Assembly: GCF_000425905.1 (NCBI RefSeq)
Contig: NZ_KE384474.1
Location: forward strand, 125,998 to 189,997
Reading direction: 5' to 3'
Origin: Lactobacillus psittaci DSM 15354
Lineage (GTDB): Bacteria > Bacillota > Bacilli > Lactobacillales > Lactobacillaceae
Length of the DNA: 64,000 nucleotides
Part shown: positions 9,038 through 19,176 of the stretch, one piece after another
Position numbering within the stretch: the first letter of the stretch is position 1
How the letters are laid out: every line of letters starts with the position of its first letter
Position numbers and translations under genes: made by a program
The notes under the pieces: generated by a model
Seen by the model: only the letters and a program-made list of their open reading frames with translations
Databases searched by the model: none
Told to the model about the DNA's origin: nothing

Positions 9038-10288
9038 ATGAAAAAATGGCTAAAACCGTTTGCTGTTGGAATGGTTGCACTAGCTTCATTATGCTTAACT
9101 GGTTGTAAGCAAAAAGAGGCTGCAAGCAATCAGAAAGTTACAATTGAATTTTTTAATCAAAAACGGGAAATGCAACCAACTTTGAAAAAAATAATTAAAA
9201 AATTCGAAAAAGAGCATCCAAATATTCGAGTGAAAGAAACCGATGTCCCTTCAGCTGGCGATGTTTTGAAGGTTAGAATGCTCTCGGGGGATGCACCGGA
9301 TGTAATTAATATTTATCCACAAAACCTTGACTATCAAACCTGGGCTAAGGCTGGTTATTTTGTTGATATGACGCATAAGTCTTACATTAAGAATATCGTT
9401 AATAATTATGCCGAAAAGTTTGCGATTAATGGAAAGATTTATAATGCTCCATTAAGTGCTAATTTATATGGCTTTTTCTATAATGCAACTGAATTCAAGA
9501 AGTTAGGCTTAAAGATACCAAAAACTTGGGCTGAAATGAAAGCCTTAGTTAAAGAAATAAAGGCTAAAGGAAAGACTCCATTTGCCTTAGCAGGAACTGA
9601 GCCATGGACTTTAAACGGCTATCATAACTTAGCTTTAGCAACAGTAACAGGTGGCTTTAACCAAGCTGAAAACTTGGTTAGATATTCTCCTGTCAACTCA
9701 ATTTCTTTGAAAAATAAATATATTCAATCTGATATTAAGCGACTCGACTTATTACGTGGAACTGCTCAAAAGAATTGGCAAGGGGCTAGCTATAACGACG
9801 CGGTTACTGCCTTTACTAGTGGTAAGGCCTTGATTATGCCTCAAGGATCTTGGGCATTACCTGTAATTACTTCACAAAATCCTAAGTTTAAAGTTAGAAC
9901 TTTTGCTTTTCCAGGGAATAAGGTAGGGCAAGAAATGACTGTTGGTTCAGGTGACATGGCCTTGTCAATATCATCAAGATCTAAACATAAAAAAGCAGCT
10001 GATGAGTTCTTAAAGTTTATGTGTAGTCCTGAAGCAATGCAAATTTACTATGACAAAGATGGCTCTCCATGTACGATTAAAGGTGTTAAGCAAAAGGGTA
10101 AGAATTCAGAGTTAGGTGGCTTAAGCCAGTATGCCTTTACTAAGAAGCATATGGTATGGCTAGGTCAAAAATGGACAACTGAAAATGACTTCTTCAACTT
10201 AACTGGAAATTACTTACTAACAGGTGATAAGAAGCAATTAATTAGCGACTTTAATACCACCTTTAACCCAATGAAGGCTACTAATTAA
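9038..10288 (+). CDS. msmE: Sugar ABC transporter, extracellular substrate-binding lipoprotein
   Basis: 416 residues from ATG 9038, chosen because GAGAGGAG lies at SD distance and a lipoprotein signal begins there: KK, a hydrophobic core, and the lipobox LTGC with C23 as the lipidated residue. An in-frame start 48 bases upstream would place a charged stretch before the signal. The mature part is a family 1 solute-binding protein (IEFFNQKREMQPTLKKI, APLSANLYGFFYN, ALIMPQGSWALP). It should hand raffinose-type sugars to MsmF/MsmG. It is the first gene of a four-gene operon whose order msmE-F-G-K matches the Streptococcus and Lactobacillus multiple-sugar systems. Confidence 0.92.
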   Translation: MKKWLKPFAVGMVALASLCLTGCKQKEAASNQKVTIEFFNQKREMQPTLKKIIKKFEKEHPNIRVKETDVPSAGDVLKVRMLSGDAPDVINIYPQNLDYQTWAKAGYFVDMTHKSYIKNIVNNYAEKFAINGKIYNAPLSANLYGFFYNATEFKKLGLKIPKTWAEMKALVKEIKAKGKTPFALAGTEPWTLNGYHNLALATVTGGFNQAENLVRYSPVNSISLKNKYIQSDIKRLDLLRGTAQKNWQGASYNDAVTAFTSGKALIMPQGSWALPVITSQNPKFKVRTFAFPGNKVGQEMTVGSGDMALSISSRSKHKKAADEFLKFMCSPEAMQIYYDKDGSPCTIKGVKQKGKNSELGGLSQYAFTKKHMVWLGQKWTTENDFFNLTGNYLLTGDKKQLISDFNTTFNPMKATN

Positions 10289-10308
10289 TTTGGATAGGAG
10301 GGTCAAAA

Positions 10309-11184
10309 ATGACATTAAAAAAATTTGCTGCTAAGTATTGGGGTTGGACCTTTCTAATTGTCCCAATTATTTTGCAAGTTATCTTTTTTTACTTTCCAAT
10401 GGTTCAAGGCGCCTTTTATAGTTTGACTGATTGGAATGGCTTTACTTATAACTTCAACTTTGTAGGCTTAAACAACTATAAGATTCTTTTTATGGATGCT
10501 AAGTTTATGAAAGCAATTGGTTTTACCTTATTATTAACGGTATGTTTAATTGCTGGTGAAATTACATTCGGGATTTTAATTGCTCGAGCATTGAATGCAA
10601 AAATTAAGGGACGTTTATTCTGGCGGGCATGGTTCTTCTTCCCAGCAGTTTTATCAGGTTTAACTGTTTCTTTGATTTTTAAACAGGTCTTTAACTATGG
10701 TTTGCCTGCAATTGGAAATTGGTTACATTTACAATTCTTAACTGATTCAATTTTAGGTAGCCAAGTTGGTGCGATTATTGCTGTCATCTTCGTTATGCTT
10801 TGGCAAGGAATCGCGATGCCAGTCATCATTTTCTTAGCTGGGTTGCAAAGTATTCCCGATGAAATTAAAGAAGCAGCTGAAATTGATGGAGCTAACAATA
10901 CGCAAATCTTTTGGAAAATTGAATTACCATATCTTCTTCCAAGTATTTCGATGGTCTTTATTATGGCGCTAAAGGCAGGATTTACCGCCTTTGATCAAAT
11001 CTTTGCTTTAACTAGCGGTGGACCAACAGACTCTACTACTTCAATTGGCTTGTTGATTTATAACTACGCCTTTAAGAATAATCAATATGGTTATGCCAAT
11101 GCGATTGCTTTAGTACTATTTGTGGTAATAGCTTTAATTTCAATTCTACAAGTTAAGTTATCTAGCAAGTATGAAGTGAACTAG
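10309..11184 (+). CDS. msmF: Sugar ABC transporter permease (MalF-type)
   Basis: 291 residues with about six membrane helices. The N-terminal GWTFLIVPIILQVIFFYF is the first helix. The EAA loop that docks the ATPase is clear near residues 185-205 (EIKEAAEIDGANNTQIFWKI). It belongs to the CUT1 permease family and pairs with MsmG. It starts 20 bases after msmE with an AGGAGG SD. Confidence 0.93.
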   Translation: MTLKKFAAKYWGWTFLIVPIILQVIFFYFPMVQGAFYSLTDWNGFTYNFNFVGLNNYKILFMDAKFMKAIGFTLLLTVCLIAGEITFGILIARALNAKIKGRLFWRAWFFFPAVLSGLTVSLIFKQVFNYGLPAIGNWLHLQFLTDSILGSQVGAIIAVIFVMLWQGIAMPVIIFLAGLQSIPDEIKEAAEIDGANNTQIFWKIELPYLLPSISMVFIMALKAGFTAFDQIFALTSGGPTDSTTSIGLLIYNYAFKNNQYGYANAIALVLFVVIALISILQVKLSSKYEVN

Positions 11185-11198
11185 AGGGAGGATTAATC

Positions 11199-12032
11199 AT
11201 GCAAAGTAAACGTGAACCTGGAAATTTCTGGAAATATGTCTTACTAATTTCCGGTGGGATATTAATTTTAGTACCGATTTTATATTCATTTTTGAGTTCG
11301 TTTAAGACTACTAAACAAATCATGGCTAACTTCTTTGCCTTCCCTAATCCATGGACCTGGGCTAACTATCAAAGATTATTTGCTGATGGAATTGGTGGCT
11401 ATTTCTGGAATTCAATTGTAATTAGTGTTGGTTCTGTAATTGCTGTGATGCTCTTTGTGCCAATGGCTGCATATTCAATTGCAAGAAATATGAGCAAAAA
11501 GCGGGCCTTTAACATTATGTACTCACTTTTAATTTTAGGAATCTTTGTTCCATTCCAAGTAATTATGATTCCAATCACTGTTTTAATGAATCGGATTGGC
11601 CTAGCAAATATGTGGGGCTTAATTATTTTGTACTTAACTTATGCAATTCCGCAAACGCTCTTCTTATATGTTGGTTACATTAAGTTAAGCATTCCTGAAA
11701 GTTTAGATGAAGCAGCTGAAATTGATGGTGCAAGTAGATGGACAACTTACTTTAAGATTGCCTTTCCATTAATGAAGCCAATGCACGCCACGACTTTAAT
11801 TGTGAATGCGATGTGGTTTTGGAATGACTTTATGTTACCATTACTAATTTTGAATAAAGACAACCACATGTGGACCTTACCACTATTTCAATACAATTAT
11901 ACTGGACAATACTTCAATGATTACGGTCCAAGCTTTGCTTCATATGTAGTCGGAATTATTACGATTACAATCGTATATTTGATTTTCCAAAAGAATATTA
12001 TTGCTGGTATGAGCAATGGGGCAGTTAAGTAA
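11199..12032 (+). CDS. msmG: Sugar ABC transporter permease (MalG-type)
   Basis: 277 residues, six predicted membrane helices, CUT1 family. The EAA loop reads PESLDEAAEIDGASRWTTY near residues 167-185. The start lies 14 bases after the msmF stop with a GGAGG SD. The C-terminal FQKNIIAGMSNGAVK is a typical MalG-family ending. It forms the channel with MsmF for uptake of alpha-galactosides or related oligosaccharides. Confidence 0.93.
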   Translation: MQSKREPGNFWKYVLLISGGILILVPILYSFLSSFKTTKQIMANFFAFPNPWTWANYQRLFADGIGGYFWNSIVISVGSVIAVMLFVPMAAYSIARNMSKKRAFNIMYSLLILGIFVPFQVIMIPITVLMNRIGLANMWGLIILYLTYAIPQTLFLYVGYIKLSIPESLDEAAEIDGASRWTTYFKIAFPLMKPMHATTLIVNAMWFWNDFMLPLLILNKDNHMWTLPLFQYNYTGQYFNDYGPSFASYVVGIITITIVYLIFQKNIIAGMSNGAVK

Positions 12033-12053
12033 AAGAATAGATGGAGATAAAAA

Positions 12054-13163
12054 ATGGTTAAAGTAGATTTAGATCACGTATATAAAAAATATGATAATGC
12101 AAGTGATTATTCAGTAACTGACTTCAATTTGCACATCAATGATCATGAATTTATTGTGTTTGTTGGGCCTTCTGGTTGTGGTAAATCAACCACTTTGAGA
12201 ATGATTGCTGGACTTGAAGAAATTTCAAAAGGGACGCTAAAAATTGGCGGTAAGGTCATGAATGATGTTGCTCCAAAAGATCGCCAAATTGCGATGGTTT
12301 TTCAAAATTATGCCTTGTATCCACATATGAGTGTTTATGACAATATGGCTTTTGGCTTAAAGTTGCGGCATTATTCAAAAGAAGATATCGACAAAAAAGT
12401 TAAAAATGCTGCAGAAGTCTTAGGACTAGCACATTTGCTTGATCGAAAGCCAGCAGCTTTATCAGGTGGTCAACGTCAGCGTGTAGCACTGGGGCGGGCC
12501 ATCGTGCGGGATGCACCAATCTTTTTGATGGATGAACCTTTAAGTAACTTAGATGCTAAACTTAGAGTATCAATGAGAGCAGAAATTGCTAAGCTGCACC
12601 AAGATTTGAAGACAACAACAATTTATGTTACTCACGACCAAACTGAAGCAATGACTTTAGCTGATAGAATTGTAGTTTTGAAAGATGGTAAAATTCAACA
12701 AGTTGGCAGTCCCTTAGAAGTCTACAATAAGCCAGCTAATGTCTTTGTTGCCGGTTTCATTGGGTCACCAGCGATGAACTTCTTCCATGTCATTTTGAAA
12801 GATGGCAAGATTGTTGATAAAGATAACCAAGACTTTGCTATTCCAGTCCCAGAAGGTAAGTTAAAGGTACTTAAAGAAAAAGGCTATGACAACAAAGAAA
12901 TTATCTTTGGTATTCGTCCTGAAGATGTCCATACTGAAGAAGTCTTCTTAGAAGCCTTTCCAGAAACTGTTGTCACAGCAACTGTAACTGTATCTGAATT
13001 ATTAGGTGCTGAAACTCAGCTCTATACTAAAGTTGGTACAAGTGAATTAGTTTCTCGCGTTGACGCTCGTGACTTTACCAAGCCCGGTAGCAAGATTAAG
13101 ATGGGCTTTGAAATGAATAAGGCTCACTTCTTTGATGCAGAAACTGAATTGACAATTGACTAA
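12054..13163 (+). CDS. msmK: Sugar ABC transporter ATPase (MalK/MsmK type)
   Basis: 369 residues. The nucleotide-binding domain has Walker [10 protein letters not shown] (39-47), the signature [14 protein letters not shown] near 136, Walker [12 protein letters not shown] near 158 and the H-loop [10 protein letters not shown] near 192. A C-terminal regulatory OB/TOBE domain (from about 240; [13 protein letters not shown]) is present, as in MalK/MsmK. It powers MsmEFG; proteins of this group can also serve other CUT1 importers. It is the last gene of the operon, followed by a terminator. melA and gtfA, which belong to the same operon in L. acidophilus-type clusters, are outside it here. Confidence 0.94.
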   Translation: MVKVDLDHVYKKYDNASDYSVTDFNLHINDHEFIVFVGPSGCGKSTTLRMIAGLEEISKGTLKIGGKVMNDVAPKDRQIAMVFQNYALYPHMSVYDNMAFGLKLRHYSKEDIDKKVKNAAEVLGLAHLLDRKPAALSGGQRQRVALGRAIVRDAPIFLMDEPLSNLDAKLRVSMRAEIAKLHQDLKTTTIYVTHDQTEAMTLADRIVVLKDGKIQQVGSPLEVYNKPANVFVAGFIGSPAMNFFHVILKDGKIVDKDNQDFAIPVPEGKLKVLKEKGYDNKEIIFGIRPEDVHTEEVFLEAFPETVVTATVTVSELLGAETQLYTKVGTSELVSRVDARDFTKPGSKIKMGFEMNKAHFFDAETELTID

Positions 13164-13203
13164 AGCAAAATGAGATAGCGAAGATAGATTTATCTATACT
13201 ACC

Positions 13204-13232
13204 AAAAAAGACGCCACCAGGCGCCTTTTTGT
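13204..13232. terminator. Bidirectional terminator between msmK and the ABC-F gene
   Basis: An A-run, ACGCC-acca-GGCGC hairpin and T-run lie between convergent genes. Confidence 0.75.
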
Positions 13233-15143
13233 TTATGCAAAATTATCTAAATCATTTACTGCTTGTTCCCAATCATTAGTTGCCTGTTCAAGCTCAGCTT
13301 GAACTTTTGATAAGTCCTCTTGCAGGGGCCCTAACTTATCAAAGTTAGAAGCAATTTCTGGATTTGCCATTTCAGTTTGAATATCATTTTCTTTTTGTTC
13401 TAATTCGTCAATTTTTGCTTCTAAATCATCAACTTTTCTTTGAAGTTTACGTTTTTGGGAATCAAGCTTCTTTTGTTCTTGGTAAGAAAGCTTGTTTTCG
13501 CTAACTTTAGGACTTGCTTCAGTTTCAACAGTAGTGACTTGGTTGACTGGCTTGTTCTTTTCTGCGAGGTAATATTCATAGTTACCTTCGTATATTTTTG
13601 CTTGGCCAGCTCTAACAGAAATAATCTTATTAGCAAGTTGATTAATGAAGTAACGGTCGTGAGATACAAATAAAAGTGTCCCATCGAACTTACTTAAAGC
13701 TTGTTCTAGCACTTCTTTGGCTTCAATATCTAAGTGGTTGGTAGGTTCGTCCATGATTAAGAAATTATCATGTTCTAAGGCTAAAACTGTTAAAGTTAGC
13801 CGAGCCCTTTGACCACCTGATAATTGACCAACAACCTTATCGATGTCTTTAGCAGTAAAAAGAAAACTAGCTAAAATTGAACGGACATCTTTTTCAGGCA
13901 TTGACTTGTGACGGTCCCAGATGGTGTCAATCACAGTCTTCTTATAGTCGAGCCCTTGGAGTTCTTGGTCGTAATATCCAATATCTAAACTAGCCCCGTA
14001 CTTAATTGAACCAGACTTAATTGCGAGTTTTTTCATAATGGTCTTAAGTAAAGTAGACTTACCAATCCCATTAGGTCCAATAATTGCCACACGGTCGCCT
14101 TTGTTAACTTGGAAGGAAATATCTTTGACCATGGTCTTGTCAGGATAACCAATAGTTAAGTCTTGGGCAATCAAGACTTCTTTACCAGAAGGGCGGTCAG
14201 CCTTAAAGTTAATCTTGACCTTGCCACTATGCTTAGGTGGGTCAATTCGCTCTAGTTTTTCTAATTGCTTACGCCGACTTTGAGCCCGCTTAGTGGTAGA
14301 AGCACGAACCAAGTTCTTTTGAATAAAGTCTTCGGCAGCTTTAATTTCTTCTTGTTGCTTTTCATAAGCGGCTTCTTGTTGAGCATCACGTAATTCACGC
14401 TCTGCTAAGTAGTGAGTATAGTCTCCTTTAAAGACGGTCAATTTGCCATACCGCATTTCAAAGATTTGATTGGCCAAATGGTCTAAGAAATATTGGTCGT
14501 GAGAGACGGTTAAGATGGCACCAGTATAGTTTTTCAAAAAGCCTTCGAGCCAATCTAAAGTATCTAAGTCAAGATAGTTAGTAGGTTCGTCAAGCAAAAG
14601 TAGGTCTGGCTTTTTAAGTAGCAATTTAACAAAACTAAGTCTAGTCTTTTCACCACCAGATAAAGAGCCAATTTGTTTATCCCAAGTAGCACTTGGAAAG
14701 TTAAAACCATTCAGCACACTTTTAATATCAGCTTGGTAAGTGTAGCCGCCATTTTGTTCAAAATCAAATTGCATTTGATCATAGCGTTTAAGTAAGTCGC
14801 TATCTTCAGGATGGTCTGCAATTTGAGCTTGCATTCTGGTTAAGTTCTCACCTTGAGCAATTAACGGCTTAAAGACTGTTAACATTTCCTCCCAGATGCT
14901 TTTACTTTCATCAAGGGCGTTTTCCTGGGCGATGTAGCCAACATCGATGTCTTTATTAACAGTAAATTCACCCTTAGTTGATTCTTCTTCACCCGTCATA
15001 ATCTTAAGTAAAGTGGTCTTGCCGACACCATTAGGTCCGACTAGGCCGATACGGGCATTATTTTCAATTGAAAAGTTAATATCTTTAAATAATGTAGTTG
15101 CCCCGAATTGTTTTTCGAGGTCATGTCCTTGTGCAATAATCAT
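13233..15143 (-). CDS. ABC-F family ribosome-associated ATPase (YdiF-like)
   Basis: 636 residues with two ABC domains and no membrane segments. Domain 1 has Walker A GPNGVGKTT near residue 36 and LSGGEKTRLSFVKLL; domain 2 has GPNGIGKST near 356 and LSGGQRARLTLTVLAL. The linker (about 240-310, rich in K, E, Q, R) is the arm that enters the ribosomal E site in ABC-F proteins, and the last 80 residues form a coiled coil. The position next to tsaD and rex matches B. subtilis ydiF. The family frees stalled ribosomes or, in some members, gives antibiotic resistance; the housekeeping position favours the former. It is divergent from rex. Confidence 0.9.
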   Translation of the reverse strand: MIIAQGHDLEKQFGATTLFKDINFSIENNARIGLVGPNGVGKTTLLKIMTGEEESTKGEFTVNKDIDVGYIAQENALDESKSIWEEMLTVFKPLIAQGENLTRMQAQIADHPEDSDLLKRYDQMQFDFEQNGGYTYQADIKSVLNGFNFPSATWDKQIGSLSGGEKTRLSFVKLLLKKPDLLLLDEPTNYLDLDTLDWLEGFLKNYTGAILTVSHDQYFLDHLANQIFEMRYGKLTVFKGDYTHYLAERELRDAQQEAAYEKQQEEIKAAEDFIQKNLVRASTTKRAQSRRKQLEKLERIDPPKHSGKVKINFKADRPSGKEVLIAQDLTIGYPDKTMVKDISFQVNKGDRVAIIGPNGIGKSTLLKTIMKKLAIKSGSIKYGASLDIGYYDQELQGLDYKKTVIDTIWDRHKSMPEKDVRSILASFLFTAKDIDKVVGQLSGGQRARLTLTVLALEHDNFLIMDEPTNHLDIEAKEVLEQALSKFDGTLLFVSHDRYFINQLANKIISVRAGQAKIYEGNYEYYLAEKNKPVNQVTTVETEASPKVSENKLSYQEQKKLDSQKRKLQRKVDDLEAKIDELEQKENDIQTEMANPEIASNFDKLGPLQEDLSKVQAELEQATNDWEQAVNDLDNFA

Positions 15144-15228
15144 ATAAATTCACCTGTGAAATATTTTACCATAGCTGCTAGAATCTAAGTAGCACTTGGA
15201 ATCAGCTTTTTTAATTTGTGAAAATTAC

Positions 15229-15280
15229 TTGCAATATAAACACATTTATAGGTATGATATTCATGAAATAATTTTCACAT
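15229..15280 (+). promoter_or_regulatory. rex promoter with Rex-box-like palindrome
   Basis: The -35 is TTGCAA (15229-15234) and the -10 TATGAT (15253-15258), 18 bases apart. The stretch 15261-15280, read on the minus strand, is ATGTGAAAATTATTTCATGA, close to the Rex operator TTGTGAAA-N4-TTTCACAA. It covers the expected transcription start, which fits redox-sensitive autorepression. Confidence 0.55.
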
Positions 15281-15314
15281 TCTTTTATGGATGTAGAAAA
15301 GGAGCACAGTAAGC

Positions 15315-15956
15315 ATGGATAAGATTAAAATTCCTAAAGCAACCGCAAGAAGATTGCCACTTTATTATCGGTATTTGATTTTATTAAATGAAGAAGGCAA
15401 GGATAAAGTATCATCAACTGAATTATCTGAAGCGGTTCAAGTAGATAGTGCTTCTATTCGGCGTGATTTTTCATACTTTGGTGCGCTAGGTAAACGTGGC
15501 TATGGTTATGATGTTAAGAGCTTACTTACTTTCTTTAAAAAGATTTTGAACCAAGATACTTTGACTAATGTCGCCTTAATTGGTGTTGGTAACTTGGGAC
15601 ATGCTTTACTTAACTACAACTTTAAGCGAAGCAATAATATTAGAATCTCTTGTGCCTTTGATATTAATCCAGAATTAACTGGTCGTATTCTTAGCGGAGT
15701 ACCGGTTTATGATATGAAGGATATGGTAGAACAGATTCGCGAACAACAGATTTCAATCGCAATTTTGACTGTGCCACAAGGTAATGCCCAAAAGACTGCT
15801 AATGAAATTGTCCAAGCTGGTGTTAAAGGAATTATGAACTTTACTCCGGTTAGAATTTCTGCTCCAGCTGGTGTGCGGATTCAAAATGTCGATTTGGCAA
15901 CAGAACTACAAACTTTAGTCTACTTTCTTGAAGCTGATAAGAAGTTAGATGATTAA
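15315..15956 (+). CDS. rex: Redox-sensing transcriptional repressor Rex
   Basis: 213 residues, the normal length. The N-terminal winged helix ([41 protein letters not shown]) is highly typical. It is followed by a Rossmann domain with GVGNLGHAL near residue 94 that senses the NADH/NAD+ ratio, and a C-terminal swapped helix. Rex represses fermentative dehydrogenase genes when NADH is low. The SD AAAAGGAG precedes the ATG. It has its own promoter with a Rex-box-like sequence and a terminator after it, so it is monocistronic between the ABC-F gene and groESL. Confidence 0.96.
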   Translation: MDKIKIPKATARRLPLYYRYLILLNEEGKDKVSSTELSEAVQVDSASIRRDFSYFGALGKRGYGYDVKSLLTFFKKILNQDTLTNVALIGVGNLGHALLNYNFKRSNNIRISCAFDINPELTGRILSGVPVYDMKDMVEQIREQQISIAILTVPQGNAQKTANEIVQAGVKGIMNFTPVRISAPAGVRIQNVDLATELQTLVYFLEADKKLDD

Positions 15957-15983
15957 GCAACTAAGCAATTAGTTGCTTTTTTG
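15957..15983 (+). terminator. Terminator after rex
   Basis: GCAACTAA, loop GCAA, TTAGTTGC, then seven T. Confidence 0.9.
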
Positions 15984-15999
15984 TTGCGTAAAAATAAAA

Positions 16000-16026
16000 T
16001 TAGCACTCAAATGAAAAAAGTGCTAT
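16000..16026 (+). promoter_or_regulatory. CIRCE element 1 (HrcA operator) upstream of groES
   Basis: TTAGCACTC, 9 bases, AAGTGCTAT: two mismatches from TTAGCACTC-N9-GAGTGCTAA. It lies just upstream of the -35 (TTGCAT, 16034-16039; -10 TATTAT, 16057-16062). Confidence 0.8.
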
Positions 16027-16074
16027 TTTTTGCTTGCATCGAGAAGAAAAACATATTATTATAAGCATTGTAAG

Positions 16075-16101
16075 TTAGCACTTAGAAATTAAGAGTGCTA
16101 A
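16075..16101 (+). promoter_or_regulatory. CIRCE element 2 (HrcA operator) upstream of groES
   Basis: TTAGCACTT, 9 bases, GAGTGCTAA: one mismatch from consensus. It lies in the 5' leader right after the -10, so HrcA bound to both elements would bracket the promoter. Confidence 0.92.
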
Positions 16102-16138
16102 AAATAAAGACAAGAATTAAATATAGGAGGGACTAAAC

Positions 16139-16423
16139 GTGTTACAACCTATTGGTGATCGCGTGATCGTAAAAGTTAAAAAAGAAGAAGAAGAAACTGT
16201 TGGCGGTATCGTCCTTGCTTCAAATGCTAAACAAAAGCCAACTGAAGGTGAAGTGGTTGCTGTTGGTAATGGCTTAGTTACTAGCGAAGGTAAGGTTTTG
16301 CCAATGACTGTTAAGGAAGGCGACCGCGTAGTATACGACAAGTACTCTGGCACTAATGTTAAGTACGATGGTGAAGAATACTTGGTCCTTCATGAAAAAG
16401 ACATTTTAGCAATCGTAAAATAA
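16139..16423 (+). CDS. groES: Co-chaperonin GroES
   Basis: 94 residues, standard size. It forms the heptameric lid of the GroEL folding chamber. Typical segments are [11 protein letters not shown] at the N-terminus, [14 protein letters not shown] (mobile loop, about 17-32), and the C-terminal [16 protein letters not shown]. The start is GTG with a strong TAGGAGG SD. groEL follows after 50 bases in the same operon, which is controlled by two CIRCE elements (HrcA heat-shock repressor). Confidence 0.97.
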   Translation: MLQPIGDRVIVKVKKEEEETVGGIVLASNAKQKPTEGEVVAVGNGLVTSEGKVLPMTVKEGDRVVYDKYSGTNVKYDGEEYLVLHEKDILAIVK

Positions 16424-16452
16424 TTTGACTATTAACTAAAAATTCAAACTAA

Positions 16453-18099
<1,647 letters not shown>

Positions 18100-18118
18100 A
18101 AATCTAGCTTATAATTTT

Positions 18119-18157
18119 AAAGCTCTAGGACATAGAAGTTCTAGGGCTTTTTATTTT
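18119..18157 (+). terminator. Terminator after groEL
   Basis: AAAGCTCTAG and CTAGGGCTTT form a 10-bp stem (one G-T pair) with a 12-base loop and a T-rich tail. Confidence 0.85.
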
Positions 18158-18221
18158 GCAGAAAATTTTGGCATTTATTTTCGTATTTATAAATATAAGG
18201 AAAAATATAGGAGGAAAATGA

Positions 18222-19067
18222 ATGCTAGAAGAGCAAAAGTACTATGGCTTTACAAATGATGAGATTTTTGGCAGTATTATGCAAAATAAGCGCTTTTGTA
18301 AGGCGATTATTCAGGCAGCGCTACCAGATGTGAATGTGGTGTCGATAGAAAGTGTTGATGCGCAAAAAGAATTGGGTACTAAGAGTGATAAGCGAAGTAA
18401 GTCTATCAGGCTCGATATTGCAGTCAAAGACAAGGTAGGGAATTTGTATGACGTCGAGATGCAGGTAAACAACAATCACGATATTGGGCCACGGATGCGA
18501 TATTATCAGTCGTCGATGGATAGGGATACTTTAGATAGAGGCGAACCGTACACTTCATTATCACGTACTTATTTAATTTTCTTGTGTGCCTTTGATCCGT
18601 TTGGCAGGGGCAAGCTACGGTATAGTTTTCACTTGTATGACGATGAAGATAAGAGTATTCAGCTAAAAAACAATGCTGAGAATATCATCATTAATTCAAA
18701 GGGTAGCGGAAATGGCGACACCGATTTGTTAAATCTCCAAAAGTTGATGAACGATGATAAAATAGAAGCAACAGGAGTTTTTAAAGAAATTCAGACAAAA
18801 ATTCAAGAGTATAATGATGATCCAAAAAGGAGAAATCTTATGAGAACAGCAGAATTACGAATGAAGGAAGAAATTGCTGTAGCAACTAGACAAGAAGCAC
18901 GTAGAAAAGATCAGAATACGGTAATAGCTTTCGTAACATTCTTTAAACGTACGCAACCTAAAATAAGTGAAGCAGAAGTATATTCAGCAATCAAAGATTC
19001 GGTTGGTCCAGACTTCAGCCTCAGTGATGGTGAAATTCGAGAAATAATCCATCAGAATTTGAAGTAA
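18222..19067 (+). CDS. Rpn/PD-(D/E)XK-type nuclease (recombination-promoting nuclease / transposase-like family)
   Basis: 281 residues. The N-terminal YYGFTNDEIFGSIMQNK and KRSKSIRLDIAVKD...YDVEMQV show the PD-(D/E)XK nuclease core with an E-x-Q end (D near 66, E and Q near 84-86). The family is common in lactobacilli and was once annotated as transposase; E. coli Rpn relatives cut DNA and have been linked to defence. The C-terminal 75 residues (from M207) are helical and charged and can be made separately: a perfect SD (AAAAAGGAG) sits seven bases before an in-frame ATG at 18840. A 25-base copy of that SD/start region recurs right after the stop. The gene has its own SD (AGGAGG) and terminator. 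Confidence 0.85.
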   Translation: MLEEQKYYGFTNDEIFGSIMQNKRFCKAIIQAALPDVNVVSIESVDAQKELGTKSDKRSKSIRLDIAVKDKVGNLYDVEMQVNNNHDIGPRMRYYQSSMDRDTLDRGEPYTSLSRTYLIFLCAFDPFGRGKLRYSFHLYDDEDKSIQLKNNAENIIINSKGSGNGDTDLLNLQKLMNDDKIEATGVFKEIQTKIQEYNDDPKRRNLMRTAELRMKEEIAVATRQEARRKDQNTVIAFVTFFKRTQPKISEAEVYSAIKDSVGPDFSLSDGEIREIIHQNLK

Positions 19068-19097
19068 GCTACAAGGAGAAATCTTATGAGAACAGCA
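18827..19097. repeat. 25-bp direct repeat bracketing the Rpn C-terminal module
   Basis: The 25 bases at 18827-18851 (SD, ATG and first codons of the internal start) recur exactly at 19073-19097, 246 bp apart. The second copy begins five bases after the stop. The repeats therefore enclose exactly the C-terminal module. Confidence 0.9.
18840..19067 (+). CDS. Possible internal product of the Rpn-type gene (C-terminal 75 residues)
   Basis: An ATG in frame with the nuclease gene is preceded at ideal distance by AAAAAGGAG. The product would be a 75-residue basic/acidic helical protein without the nuclease core. In E. coli Rpn proteins a short C-terminal form from an internal start has been reported to restrain the full-length toxin-like nuclease. 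That this also happens here is inference from the SD and frame only. Confidence 0.5.
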   Translation: MRTAELRMKEEIAVATRQEARRKDQNTVIAFVTFFKRTQPKISEAEVYSAIKDSVGPDFSLSDGEIREIIHQNLK

Positions 19098-19133
19098 AAG
19101 AAATAAAGCTTGCTGAAAAATATTCTCCAAAAT
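19086..19133 (+). pseudogene. Remnant of a second Rpn C-terminal module
   Basis: After the repeated SD and ATG the reading frame stops after six codons (MRTAKK). A one-base frame shift reads EIKLAEKYSPK, which resembles the charged helical tails of the family. It looks like a decayed alternative tail left by duplication or recombination. The stretch is short and the reading is tentative. Confidence 0.4.
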
Positions 19134-19138
19134 AAGAA

Positions 19139-19176
19139 ACTGGTAAGTTAGCCCATGCTGATTTACCAGCTTTTTG
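19139..19176 (+). terminator. Terminator after the Rpn-type gene
   Basis: CTGGTAA and TTACCAG enclose an inner AGC-ccat-GCT stem, followed by CTTTTTG. Confidence 0.8.

Noticed and set aside
13233-15143. Antibiotic-resistance ABC-F protein (Msr/Vga/Lsa type)
   Set aside because: The housekeeping position beside tsaD and rex and the YdiF-like linker and C-terminal coiled coil favour a translation factor; no resistance claim can be supported.
18222-19067. Insertion sequence based on the transposase-like family name
   Set aside because: No terminal inverted repeats or target duplication were seen; the protein core is the Rpn/PD-(D/E)XK type. The direct repeats enclose only its tail.
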